A DNA stretch of 27,106 nucleotides, taken from the NCBI GenBank assembly GCA_023435325.1, contig JAEYRT010000100.1, forward strand, positions 1 to 27,106, read 5' to 3'. The notes under the pieces are model-generated. The model searched no databases, was not told the DNA's origin, and saw nothing but the letters and a program-made list of their open reading frames with translations. A program made the position numbers and the translations under genes. Source of the stretch: Pseudomonadota bacterium (lineage in GTDB: Bacteria; Pseudomonadota; Gammaproteobacteria; Burkholderiales; Burkholderiaceae_C). Each line of letters begins with the position of its first letter. Within the stretch, counting starts at the first letter, position 1. Of this stretch, positions 14,815 through 22,944 are shown one piece after another.

Positions 14815-15584
14815 CAATGCGCTCCTTGCAGTTGACCGTCGGTGGTGCCCATATAGGCTTCCATCACCTGGGGATTGCTGGAGACTTCTGCGTAATTGCC
14901 TTCCGCCAGCACGGCACCGCGCTGCAGCACGGTGATGCGGTCGGCGATCGTGGAGATCACTTTCATATTGTGTTCGACCATCAAAATGGTGCGACCTTCG
15001 GAGACTTTCTTGATCAGTTGCGTGACACGGTCTACGTCTTCGTGGCCCATGCCCTGGGTAGGCTCATCCAGCAGCATCAACTCTGGCTCCATGGCCAGCG
15101 TGGTGGCAATTTCCAGGGCACGCTTGCGGCCATAGGGCAGATTGATGGTGATTTCATCGGCCATGTCGTCCAGGCCCACCTGCTTGAGCAGCTCCATGGC
15201 ACGGCCATTGAGTTGGTCCAGCGAGCGCTCGCTTTTCCAGAAATGGAATGCCGTGCCCAGCTTGCGCTGCAGGCCCACGCGCACGTTTTCCATCAGCGTC
15301 AGATGGGGAAAGACAGCCGAAATCTGAAACGAGCGAATCACACCGCGGCGTGCAATCTGGGCAGGTGCTTCGCGGGTGATGTCCTGGCCGTTGAAGCGGA
15401 TCTCGCCCGAGGTGGGCTCCAGAAACTTGGTGAGCAAGTTAAAGCAGGTGGTTTTACCCGCACCATTGGGGCCGATGAGTGCGTGGATGCTGCCGCGTTG
15501 CACCGAAAGATTCACTTTACTGACCGCAGTAAAGCCTTTGAACTCTTTGGTGAGATTGGTGGTTTGAAGAATGACGTCGCTCAT
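14814..15584 (-). CDS. livG: Liv-type ABC transporter ATP-binding protein LivG
   Basis: This 256-residue ATPase has a canonical Walker A GPNGAGKTT (residues 38-46) and a signature region in the LPYGRKRALEIATTLA form typical of LivG. It also has Walker B LMLLDEPTQGMG, the switch histidine in LMVEHNMKV, and the LivG-specific insertion around RSFQISAVFPHLTLMENVRVGLQ. It is the first gene of the operon, followed with a one-base overlap by livF. Having the ATPase genes first, before receptors and permeases, is less common than a receptor-first order. The region upstream carries a candidate operator (15647-15685). Confidence 0.95.
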   Translation of the reverse strand: MSDVILQTTNLTKEFKGFTAVSKVNLSVQRGSIHALIGPNGAGKTTCFNLLTKFLEPTSGEIRFNGQDITREAPAQIARRGVIRSFQISAVFPHLTLMENVRVGLQRKLGTAFHFWKSERSLDQLNGRAMELLKQVGLDDMADEITINLPYGRKRALEIATTLAMEPELMLLDEPTQGMGHEDVDRVTQLIKKVSEGRTILMVEHNMKVISTIADRITVLQRGAVLAEGNYAEVSSNPQVMEAYMGTTDGQLQGAH

Positions 15585-15646
15585 GGCGCCCCAGCTACTC
15601 GGTGATGGAGGCGCAGCGCCGCGAGGTTTGTGGCCTTGTCACGCGC

Positions 15647-15685
15647 ATGCACCGTACGAATGGTTGCGGTGCATCGTATGAACGG
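15647..15685. promoter_or_regulatory. Candidate operator upstream of the liv operon
   Basis: A perfect 8-bp inverted repeat, ATGCACCG (15647-15654) and CGGTGCAT (15667-15674), overlaps a direct repeat. In the direct repeat ACCGTACGAATGG (15651-15663) recurs as ATCGTATGAACGG (15673-15685). The copies match at 10 of 13 positions and are spaced 22 bp, about two helical turns. It is 63-101 nt upstream of the livG start. A regulator site is inferred; no regulator gene is in the window. Confidence 0.4.
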
Positions 15686-15885
15686 CCGTTTGACAGCACA
15701 CTAGGATTTTCGCCTAAGCTCAATAACTTAAGCACTAACCCTAGCGCGCATCAACTCCTGAAAAACAGCTGACAAATCAAGGATTTGAGACTATTCGCTC
15801 CACGGCAACCTTGGGCAAACCCTGCTGTCGCCAAGGTGCTAGCAGCATGCAGTGCTCACAAAATTTGAGCGTGTTGTGCAGCGGT

Positions 15886-15986
15886 AGAAATAAAAAGAGA
15901 GCTACCAACACTTGCTGCATAAGGATTTCAAAACTAAAAATATCTGAAATGCTTATACAACGAGCGTTAGCAGCTCTTATTTTTCG
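15886..15986. repeat. Large imperfect hairpin repeat (dispersed-repeat candidate) downstream of DUF1178 gene
   Basis: Two 32-nt arms (15899-15930 and 15945-15976) are inverted copies with 8 mismatches, many of them allowing G-U pairs, around a 14-nt AT-rich loop. A-rich and T-rich flanks extend the pairing to about 100 bp. The core (AGCTGCTAACGCT, then TATAAGCATTTCA) resembles a repeated intergenic element I recall from Comamonas/Acidovorax-type genomes. On the minus strand it begins 12 nt after the DUF1178 stop and ends in TCTCTTTTTATTT, so it can also serve as that gene's terminator. Confidence 0.65.
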
Positions 15987-15988
15987 CA

Positions 15989-16459
15989 CTATTGCAGTGT
16001 TTCCTTGCTGTCTTTGGGCAAAGCCAAAGGCAATACAGGCACGCCTTCTTCCAGCAGTTCCAGGGCTTGCTGCGGCGTGGCCTGGCCGCGTATGGGACGC
16101 TCTGGCTCTTCGCCCTTGTGCATGCGCAGCGCCTGGTCTGCAAACTGCTCTCCCACATCTTCCGTTTTCTCGGCAATCCTGCGTGACAGCTGCAGCCAAG
16201 CCGCTTGTACCGCATGCAGCTTGCGATGGGCTTCGGACTGCGGTGCAGGTGCCGCCTGTGCCTCGGCAGGCACGCTGGTAGCAGGTGGCTGTGCTCCCAG
16301 ATTCAGTCGCGGCGCACTCAGACCTTTGCGCAGCTGCGTGCTGCCGCACATCGGACATTCCACCAAACCCCGTTCCATCTGCTGACGAAAATCATCTTCC
16401 GAGGCGAACCAGCCTTCAAACACATGGTCAACGGGGCAGTGCAGGTCAAATACCTTCAT
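15989..16459 (-). CDS. DUF1178 family protein
   Basis: This 156-residue protein starts MKVFDLHCPVDHVFEGWFASEDDFRQQ and has a short Cys cluster (Cys8, and ECPMCGS with Cys35/Cys38). It resembles a small zinc-ribbon-like N-terminus and is diagnostic of DUF1178. A Pro/Ala-rich linker follows (about residues 55-75), then an acidic helical domain with the AEKTEDVGEQFADQALRMHKGEEPERPIRGQAT block conserved in the family. I chose the ATG at 16457-16459, where the family N-terminus begins. Function is unknown. The gene follows the nuo operon in many relatives but is separated from it here by the 16495-16525 terminator. Confidence 0.9.
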   Translation of the reverse strand: MKVFDLHCPVDHVFEGWFASEDDFRQQMERGLVECPMCGSTQLRKGLSAPRLNLGAQPPATSVPAEAQAAPAPQSEAHRKLHAVQAAWLQLSRRIAEKTEDVGEQFADQALRMHKGEEPERPIRGQATPQQALELLEEGVPVLPLALPKDSKETLQ

Positions 16460-16494
16460 GTCACAAAACAGCTGGGCCACAGTGGCAGGGACAA

Positions 16495-16525
16495 AGAAAA
16501 AAGGCAGAGTCGCAACCCTGCCTTT
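16495..16525 (-). terminator. Intrinsic terminator at the end of the nuo-DUF2818 operon
   Basis: On the minus strand AAAGGCAG (16518-16525) pairs with CTGCCTTT (16500-16507) across a 10-nt loop and runs into a T-tract (A's at 16497-16502 on the plus strand). It lies 19 nt past the DUF2818 stop. Confidence 0.85.
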
Positions 16526-16543
16526 GTATGCGCAAGCCGAAGT

Positions 16544-16855
16544 TTAGCGGTTGCGCCGTTTGGCGAGATAACGCCAGACAAAACCCGGGAAAGCAAACGT
16601 CACAAACAGCGTGGCTGTGATGGCGTAGAACTCCCAGCCTTGCGGATAGATCTGGCCTGCGCGGCGCTCCAGCGCCAGAGCCAGCAGGCCCACCACAAAA
16701 TACAGCAGCACCAGCTCAGCCAGGCGGCCCCACATGGGCTTCGTTTGCGAAGCAGCCACAGGGCCGGCAGCCAGCCAGCGCTCGTTCATAAACGGCAAAT
16801 TGGCGGCCACCAGGGCCGCCAAGATTACCAACCAGATGGAAGCGGTTTGAGTCAC
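16544..16855 (-). CDS. DUF2818 family small membrane protein, last gene of the nuo operon
   Basis: This 103-residue protein has three hydrophobic segments (about residues 7-23, 45-64 and 77-96) with conserved NLPFMNERW after the first and FVWRYLAKRR at the end. It matches DUF2818, found in betaproteobacteria next to nuoN. It starts 15 nt after the nuoN stop and is followed by a terminator, so it is co-transcribed with complex I. An accessory or assembly role at the membrane arm is suggested by position only; no catalytic motif is visible. Confidence 0.88.
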   Translation of the reverse strand: MTQTASIWLVILAALVAANLPFMNERWLAAGPVAASQTKPMWGRLAELVLLYFVVGLLALALERRAGQIYPQGWEFYAITATLFVTFAFPGFVWRYLAKRRNR

Positions 16856-16870
16856 GCTTCACATTATGGG

Positions 16871-18364
16871 TCAGGATGCCAGAGCACGGACGATGGCATC
16901 CGCACACAGAGACATCAAACCACCAGGAACAATGCCCAGGATCAAAACCAGTGCACCATTGACTGTCAGCACCACACGCACATCCCAGGGAGCGGATACC
17001 GTAGTGGCTGTAAGAGGCTTGTCAAAGTACATGACCTTGACCACGCGCAGGTAGTAGAACGCGCCAATCAGCGACATGATCACGGCGAACACGGCCAGAC
17101 CGATGTAGAAACTCTGGCCCGAGGCCACCAGCGGCTGCAACACGGCAAGCTTGGCGTAGAAACCCACCAGCGGAGGAATACCGGCCATGGAGAACAGGCA
17201 GGCAGCCATGATGCCGGCGTACAGAGGGCTGCGCTGGTTCAGACCAGCCAGATCTGCAATCTCTTCGCTTTCAAAGCCTTCGCGCGACAGCAGCAGGATC
17301 ACACCGAAAGCAGCCAGCGTGGTCAGCACATAGGTCACCACGTAGAACATGGAAGAGCTGTAGGCATTGGCAGCGCGGGTGGGGTCCACTTCGCTGCCGA
17401 TCACGCCCGACAGCAGACCCAGCAGTACGAAGCCCATCTGCGAGATGGTGGAGTACGCCAGCATGCGCTTGATGTTGGTCTGAGCAATCGCGGCCAGGTT
17501 ACCCACCAGCAAGGAGGCAATTGCCATCACCGCCAGCATTTGCTGCCAGTCGAAGGCCAGAGGCAACATGCCATCCACCAGCAGACGGATCACGATGGCA
17601 AACGCAGCCAGCTTGGGAGCACCACCGATCAATGCAGTGATGGCTGTAGGCGCGCCTTGGTAGACGTCAGGCACCCACATGTGGAAAGGTGCCACGCCCA
17701 GCTTGAAGGCCAGACCCGCCACCACGAACACCAGACCAAAGACCAGCACCTGGTGCTTGAGTTCACCCGAGCTGATGGCCTTGAACACTTCGCCAATGTC
17801 CAGCGAACCCGTCGCGCCATAGACCATGGACAGGCCATACAGCAAGAAGCCCGATGCCAGCGAACCCAGCACAAAGTACTTCATGGCGGCCTCGGTGGCC
17901 ACGGTGTGGTCACGGCGCAGGGCCACCAGCGCGTAGCTGGCCAGGGTCAGCAGCTCCAGACCCAGATAGATCAGCAGCAGGTTGTTGGCGCTGATCATGA
18001 TGAACATGCCCAGCAATGCAAAGGTCGACAGGCTGAACAGCTCACCGCCGCGCAGCATGTCACGGTCACCCGCGTAAGGGCGGGCGTAGACCAGTGTCAC
18101 CATCATGGCGACGGTGGCAAAGCACTTGAGCCAGTTGCCCATGGCGTCGGAGACCACCATGTTGCTCCAGCCATAGAAGGTGTTGCCGCTGAGCGCATAG
18201 TTGGCCTGCATGACTGCAACCACGGCCAGGGTCAACATGGTCAGCACGTAGGTGCCGGTGCGGCGGGCGCTTTTCACGCCCAGGTCCACCAGAGTAATCA
18301 CGCATCCCATGACCAGGAGCACGATCTCGGGGTAGATCGAAAGCCAGCTGATGTTGTCAATCAT
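16871..18364 (-). CDS. nuoN: NADH-quinone oxidoreductase subunit N
   Basis: This 497-residue antiporter-like membrane subunit of complex I is one of three that form proton channels. Multiple hydrophobic helices include LLLIYLGLELLTLASYALVAL, with the conserved Glu of transmembrane helix 5. The LGVAPFHMWVPDVYQGAPT motif carries the helix 7-8 loop residues. LAYSTISQMGFVLLGLLSG and GIPPLVGFYAKLAV are further hallmarks. It starts 23 nt after the nuoM stop. No disrupted motif was seen. Confidence 0.96.
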   Translation of the reverse strand: MIDNISWLSIYPEIVLLVMGCVITLVDLGVKSARRTGTYVLTMLTLAVVAVMQANYALSGNTFYGWSNMVVSDAMGNWLKCFATVAMMVTLVYARPYAGDRDMLRGGELFSLSTFALLGMFIMISANNLLLIYLGLELLTLASYALVALRRDHTVATEAAMKYFVLGSLASGFLLYGLSMVYGATGSLDIGEVFKAISSGELKHQVLVFGLVFVVAGLAFKLGVAPFHMWVPDVYQGAPTAITALIGGAPKLAAFAIVIRLLVDGMLPLAFDWQQMLAVMAIASLLVGNLAAIAQTNIKRMLAYSTISQMGFVLLGLLSGVIGSEVDPTRAANAYSSSMFYVVTYVLTTLAAFGVILLLSREGFESEEIADLAGLNQRSPLYAGIMAACLFSMAGIPPLVGFYAKLAVLQPLVASGQSFYIGLAVFAVIMSLIGAFYYLRVVKVMYFDKPLTATTVSAPWDVRVVLTVNGALVLILGIVPGGLMSLCADAIVRALAS

Positions 18365-18387
18365 CTCAATCTCTCAGTTCAGTCTGG

Positions 18388-19863
18388 TCAGGGAAGCTTG
18401 GTTTGGGCTACGTGCTTGAGCAGCTCGGCCACCGAGGGGTCCATCACATCCGTGAAGGGCTTGGGATACAGACCCATGAAGAGCACGGCAGCAGCCAAAA
18501 TGGCCAGCACCAGGAACTCACGGGCACCGATATCTTCCAGCTCCTTCACATTGTCGTTGGCCACGGGGCCCAGATACACGCGCTTGTACATCCACAGGGT
18601 GTAGGCCGCACCGAAGATCAGCGCGGTGGCAGCCAGCAGGCCCACCCAGAAGTTGAACTGCACGGCACCCAGAATCACCATCCACTCACCGACAAAACCG
18701 GCAGTGGCAGGCAGACCGCAGTTGGCCATGGCAAACAGCAGAGCAAAGGCTGCGAACTTGGGCATGGTGTTAACCACACCGCCGTAGGCCGCGATTTCAC
18801 GCGAATGCACGCGGTCATACAACACGCCAATGCACAGGAACATGGCGCCAGAGACAAAACCGTGGGCAATCATCTGCACGATGCCACCGGATACGCCCAG
18901 GTCGTTGAAGATGAAGAAACCGAGTGTCACAAAGCCCATGTGTGCCACGGACGAATAAGCCACCAGCTTTTTCATGTCCTTTTGCACCAGTGCCACCATG
19001 CCCACATAGACCACGGCGATCAGCGACAGTGCAATCATCAGCCAGGCCCATTCGCGCGACGCATCCGGAGCGATAGGCAGCGAGAAGCGCAGGAAACCGT
19101 AGGCACCCAGCTTCAGCATGATGGCAGCCAGCACGGCCGAACCACCGGTAGGCGCTTCCACGTGCACGTCAGGCAACCAGGTGTGCACGGGGAACATGGG
19201 CACCTTCACTGCAAACGCAGCAAAGAATGCGAAGAACACCAGCGTCTGTGGCAGCGAACCCAGAGGCAATTGGTGCCATGTCTGGATGTCGAAACTGCCG
19301 CCCGACTGGTTGTACAGATAGATCACGGCAATCAGCGTGAGCAGCGAACCCAGCAAGGTGTACAGGAAGAACTTGAACGCTGCGTAGATCTTGTTGGGAC
19401 CGCCCCAGATACCGATGATCAGGTACATGGGGATCAGGGTCGCTTCAAAGAACACGTAGAACAGCAAGCCATCCAATGCCGAGAACACACCGATCATCAG
19501 ACCGGACAGCACCAAGAAAGCGCCCATGTACTGGTGCACGCGCTCGGTGATGTTTTCCCACGAAGCCAGCACCACGATGACCGTGATGAAGGCTGTCAGC
19601 GGTACGAACCAGAACGACAGGCCATCCAGACCGAGGTGGTAGTGGATGTTGAAACGTTCGATCCACAGCAGTTTTTCAACAAACTGCATGTTGGCCGAGG
19701 ACGTATCAAAGCCTGTGTACAGCGGAACGGTGACCAGCAGGCCCAAGATGGAGCCAATCAGCGCGACCCAGCGCACGCCCTGTGCGCGGGAATCCTTGCC
19801 GAAGGCCAGCAGCAGAACACCAAAGACGATCGGTGTCCAAATGGCAAGACTCAACAAACCCAT
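18388..19863 (-). CDS. nuoM: NADH-quinone oxidoreductase subunit M
   Basis: This 491-residue antiporter-like proton-pumping subunit has the essential helix-5 glutamate at Glu140 (FYVFFEATLIPMYLIIG). The VKVPMFPVHTWLPDVHVEAPTGGSAVLAA block and the KKLVAYSSVAHMGFVTLG helix are standard NuoM markers. It sits between NuoL and NuoN in the membrane arm. It starts 9 nt after the nuoL stop, consistent with one polycistronic message. Confidence 0.97.
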   Translation of the reverse strand: MGLLSLAIWTPIVFGVLLLAFGKDSRAQGVRWVALIGSILGLLVTVPLYTGFDTSSANMQFVEKLLWIERFNIHYHLGLDGLSFWFVPLTAFITVIVVLASWENITERVHQYMGAFLVLSGLMIGVFSALDGLLFYVFFEATLIPMYLIIGIWGGPNKIYAAFKFFLYTLLGSLLTLIAVIYLYNQSGGSFDIQTWHQLPLGSLPQTLVFFAFFAAFAVKVPMFPVHTWLPDVHVEAPTGGSAVLAAIMLKLGAYGFLRFSLPIAPDASREWAWLMIALSLIAVVYVGMVALVQKDMKKLVAYSSVAHMGFVTLGFFIFNDLGVSGGIVQMIAHGFVSGAMFLCIGVLYDRVHSREIAAYGGVVNTMPKFAAFALLFAMANCGLPATAGFVGEWMVILGAVQFNFWVGLLAATALIFGAAYTLWMYKRVYLGPVANDNVKELEDIGAREFLVLAILAAAVLFMGLYPKPFTDVMDPSVAELLKHVAQTKLP

Positions 19864-19872
19864 TTTTCTTCC

Positions 19873-21909
19873 TTACTTGTTGAGCCACACGAAGTAGGTC
19901 ATGAGCAAGAAGATGCCCAGGATCATGACCAACGCGTAGTGGTAGATGTAACCAGACTGCAGCCAGCGGACCACCGAAGCGATCTTGCCCACCAGCTTCC
20001 AGGAACCATTCACGACGGCACCGTCGATCACAGCCTGATCGCCTGCCTTCCAGAACACGGTGCCAAACACACGTGCGCCACGCGCGAAGATGTTTTCGTA
20101 GACCCAGTCCACGCCGTACTTGCCTTCCAGTACCTGGTACAGGCCGATCTTCTTGGAGAAGGCCATGATGGAAGCAGGAATTTCAGGCTTGACCATGTAG
20201 AACACATAGGACACCACCACACCAGCCAGCGCCAGCCAGAAAGGTGCCGTCTGGAAGCCGTGCAGTGCCATAGGCAGCCAGCCGTGAATCTTTCCGGCCA
20301 ACTCCGTCATGGCGGGGTGCTTGGCATGGTCAATGAAGATCACGCCTTCAAAGAAACTGCCAAACAACATGGGCATCAGCGCGATCGCACCGATCACCAC
20401 CGAAGGAATGGCCAGCAGCACCAGCGGTGCAGTCACCACCCAGGGCGACTCATGGGGCTTGGCGTCGTGACCGTGACCATGGTCGTCATGCGCGTGATGG
20501 TCATCATGGTGGGCATCAGGGTTCTGGTCGTAACGCTCCTTACCGTGGAACACGATGAAGTACAGGCGGAACGAATAGAACGCCGTGATGAACACGCCCG
20601 CCAGCACGGCAAAGTTGGCAAAGCCGGATGCAGGCAGATTGGACGCGTGCACCGCTTCGATGATGGCGTCCTTGGAGTAGAAACCGGAGAAGAACGGTGT
20701 ACCGATCAGCGCCAGGTTACCCAGCAGGAAGGTGATCCAGGTGATGGGCATGTACTTGCGCACGCCACCCATCCAGCGGATGTCCTGGTTGTGATGCATA
20801 CCCATGATCACGGAGCCTGCCCCGAGGAACAGCAGCGCCTTGAAGAAAGCGTGGGTCATCAGGTGGAAAGTCGCGACCGAGTAGGCCGACACACCCAGCG
20901 CAATGGTCATGTAACCGAGCTGCGAGAGTGTGGAATACGCAATCACGCGCTTGATGTCGTTTTGGATGATGCCCAGGATACCCATGAACAGGGCCGTGAT
21001 GGAGCCGATCACCAAGATGAAGTTCAAGGCAACGTCCGACAGCTCATATAGGGGCGACATGCGCGAAACCATGAAAATACCGGCAGTCACCATGGTCGCC
21101 GCGTGAATCAGCGCAGAGATAGGTGTGGGACCTTCCATGGAGTCAGGCAGCCACGCATGCAACGGGAACTGGGCCGACTTGCCCATGGCACCGATAAACA
21201 GACAGATGGCGGTTGCGGTGACCAGCGACCAGTCTGTGCCAGGCAGGGTCTGGGTTGCAAACTCAGGCAGCTTGGCAAAAATTTCGCTGTAGTTCAACGT
21301 ACCTGTGTAGGCGGCAATCAGGCCAATACCCAGAATGAAACCGAAGTCACCCACACGGTTGACCAAAAAGGCCTTCATGTTGGCAAAGATAGCCGTCGGC
21401 TTCTTGTAGTAAAAACCAATCAGCAGGTACGACACCAGGCCCACTGCTTCCCAGCCGAAGAACAGCTGCAGCAGGTTGTTACTCATCACCAGCATCAGCA
21501 TGGAGAAGGTAAACAGCGAGATGTACGAGAAGAAACGGTTGTAGCCGTCATCTTCTTCCATATAGCCCATGGTGTAGATGTGCACCATCAGCGACACAAA
21601 GGTCACTACACACATCATCATGGCGGTAATGGAGTCGATCAGGAAACCGACTTCCATCTTCAGGCTGCCAATCGTCATCCACTCATAAATGGTGGCGTTG
21701 AAGGTCGCGCCTTCAAACACCACGGCCTTGAAGGTCAAAGCCGAGAGGATGAAAGAGATCAGCACGCCCAGGATGGTGAGCGAATGGCTCACGCCACGGC
21801 CGAACTTGTTGCCACCAAAAGCGGTGCCGAATATGCCTGCCAGCACAGAACCTGCCAGCGGAGCCAGCGGTACTGCCAGGAGCATGGATGCAGAAAGTGT
21901 TTGACTCAT
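19873..21909 (-). CDS. nuoL: NADH-quinone oxidoreductase subunit L
   Basis: This 678-residue distal proton-pumping subunit has the long C-terminal extension that forms the lateral helix of the membrane arm. Clear landmarks are FFGWEAVGLVSYLLIGFYY with the helix-5 Glu, KSAQFPLHAWLPDSMEGPTPISALIHAATMVTAG, and IKRVIAYSTLSQLGYMTIALG. Around residues 465-487 there is a histidine/aspartate-rich loop (HHDDHHAHDDHGHGHD), also seen in some related NuoL proteins from memory. It could bind divalent metal and is not part of the proton path. It follows nuoK by 28 nt. Confidence 0.97.
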   Translation of the reverse strand: MSQTLSASMLLAVPLAPLAGSVLAGIFGTAFGGNKFGRGVSHSLTILGVLISFILSALTFKAVVFEGATFNATIYEWMTIGSLKMEVGFLIDSITAMMMCVVTFVSLMVHIYTMGYMEEDDGYNRFFSYISLFTFSMLMLVMSNNLLQLFFGWEAVGLVSYLLIGFYYKKPTAIFANMKAFLVNRVGDFGFILGIGLIAAYTGTLNYSEIFAKLPEFATQTLPGTDWSLVTATAICLFIGAMGKSAQFPLHAWLPDSMEGPTPISALIHAATMVTAGIFMVSRMSPLYELSDVALNFILVIGSITALFMGILGIIQNDIKRVIAYSTLSQLGYMTIALGVSAYSVATFHLMTHAFFKALLFLGAGSVIMGMHHNQDIRWMGGVRKYMPITWITFLLGNLALIGTPFFSGFYSKDAIIEAVHASNLPASGFANFAVLAGVFITAFYSFRLYFIVFHGKERYDQNPDAHHDDHHAHDDHGHGHDAKPHESPWVVTAPLVLLAIPSVVIGAIALMPMLFGSFFEGVIFIDHAKHPAMTELAGKIHGWLPMALHGFQTAPFWLALAGVVVSYVFYMVKPEIPASIMAFSKKIGLYQVLEGKYGVDWVYENIFARGARVFGTVFWKAGDQAVIDGAVVNGSWKLVGKIASVVRWLQSGYIYHYALVMILGIFLLMTYFVWLNK

Positions 21910-21937
21910 TCTTCAGAACCTTGCAAATACCGGCCAC

Positions 21938-22246
21938 TCAACCCTTGAGGGTGTCGAGATCTTCCGCATTGATACTGGACTTGTTACGGAATAGCAGCAC
22001 CAGGATGGCCAAGCCAATCGCCGACTCTGCGGCCGCAACCGTCAGGATGAAGAACACAAACACCTGGCCATGCATATCGCCCAAATAGTGCGAGAAAGCC
22101 ACGAAGTTGGTGTTGACGGCCAAGAGCATCAACTCAATGCACATCAACAGGACGATCAGGTTTTTCCGGTTCAGAAAAATACCGATCACCGAGATGGCAA
22201 AGAGCATGGCTCCCAGCGTCAGAAAGTGCCCTAGTGTGAGCGTCAT
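21938..22246 (-). CDS. nuoK: NADH-quinone oxidoreductase subunit K
   Basis: This 102-residue protein has three transmembrane helices and the two buried glutamates of the family, Glu38 (LLMCIELMLLAVN) and Glu74 (VAAAESAIGLA), which form part of the fourth proton pathway. The start overlaps the nuoJ stop by 4 nt, implying translational coupling. Length and motifs are normal. Confidence 0.96.
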   Translation of the reverse strand: MTLTLGHFLTLGAMLFAISVIGIFLNRKNLIVLLMCIELMLLAVNTNFVAFSHYLGDMHGQVFVFFILTVAAAESAIGLAILVLLFRNKSSINAEDLDTLKG

Positions 22247-22914
22247 TTTTTCTCCTCCACGGCTACTTCTCCCTCAGCTGCAGCGGGTGCAACCGGAGCC
22301 TTTGTGGCTTCCATCTTGACCAAGCTCACGCGGTCTTCAGCACGCACGCGAATCTGGATGGCGGGGTTGATAGCCTTTGTGTCCTTGCGCTTGCGCATGG
22401 TCAGTGCAATCGCAGTGATCATCGCAACCAGCAGCAAGATGGCCGCGATTTCGACGGGGTACAGGTACTGCGTGTACAGCAAACGACCCAATGCCTGTGT
22501 GTTGGAGTAAGGCAGCACCTCGCCCTGAGCGTTCAGCAGCGCAGCAGCGGGTTTGGCTTCGTCGACAGTACCAAAGCCTGCCATCAGCACCAGCGCCATT
22601 TCCAGCGCGACTACAGCGCCAATAAAGGCTGCTACGGGAAAGTGCTTCCAAAAGCCCTGTCGTACGCGATCGATGCGGATGTCCAGCATCATCACCACGA
22701 ACATAAACAGCACCATCACCGCGCCCAGATAGACCACGACCAGGGCAATGCCCAGGAACTCTGCCTTGAGCATCAGCCAAATAGCTGCAGCCTGCGAGAA
22801 CGCAAGGATCAGATTCAGCACAGCATGCACAGGGTTGCGCGATGTGATGACTCGGAAGGCTGCAAACAGCATCACCGCCGAGAAGAGATAAAAGAAACCA
22901 GTTTTGGCGTCCAT
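22243..22914 (-). CDS. nuoJ: NADH-quinone oxidoreductase subunit J
   Basis: This 223-residue membrane subunit has five predicted helices. The N-terminal half carries RNPVHAVLNLILAFSQAAAIWLMLKAEFLGIALVVVYLGAVMVLFMFVVMMLDI, in which the VYLGAVMVLFLFVVMML-like helix is the NuoJ signature linked to the quinone-to-membrane coupling path. The C-terminal tail (about residues 180-223) is polar, Ala/Val/Glu-rich and variable. It starts 30 nt after nuoI and overlaps nuoK by 4 nt. Confidence 0.95.
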   Translation of the reverse strand: MDAKTGFFYLFSAVMLFAAFRVITSRNPVHAVLNLILAFSQAAAIWLMLKAEFLGIALVVVYLGAVMVLFMFVVMMLDIRIDRVRQGFWKHFPVAAFIGAVVALEMALVLMAGFGTVDEAKPAAALLNAQGEVLPYSNTQALGRLLYTQYLYPVEIAAILLLVAMITAIALTMRKRKDTKAINPAIQIRVRAEDRVSLVKMEATKAPVAPAAAEGEVAVEEKK

Positions 22915-22944
22915 GATTCGAATCTTTCTGGATCAGGAGCCGCT

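Larger units (their letters stand above)
15585..15988. other. Non-coding region between DUF1178 gene and livG
   Basis: This 404-nt stretch holds the liv upstream region with a candidate operator (15647-15685), then ~200 nt in which I see nothing specific, and a large imperfect hairpin repeat (15886-15986). The minus-strand open frame entering it from the DUF1178 locus is a shadow in another frame. Confidence 0.6.

Noticed and set aside
15777..16358. 193-codon minus-strand open frame crossing the end of the DUF1178 gene
   Set aside because: It overlaps DUF1178 in a different frame, has erratic composition and runs through the palindromic repeat.
16205..18604. 799-codon plus-strand open frame
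   Set aside because: It is antisense to the DUF1178 gene, DUF2818 gene and nuoN, with His/Gln-rich composition typical of a shadow of a GC-rich membrane protein gene.
18403..21051. 882-codon plus-strand open frame
   Set aside because: It lies antisense to nuoM and nuoL, is His/Gln/Arg-rich low-complexity, has no recognisable domain, and mirrors the codon bias of the real genes on the minus strand.
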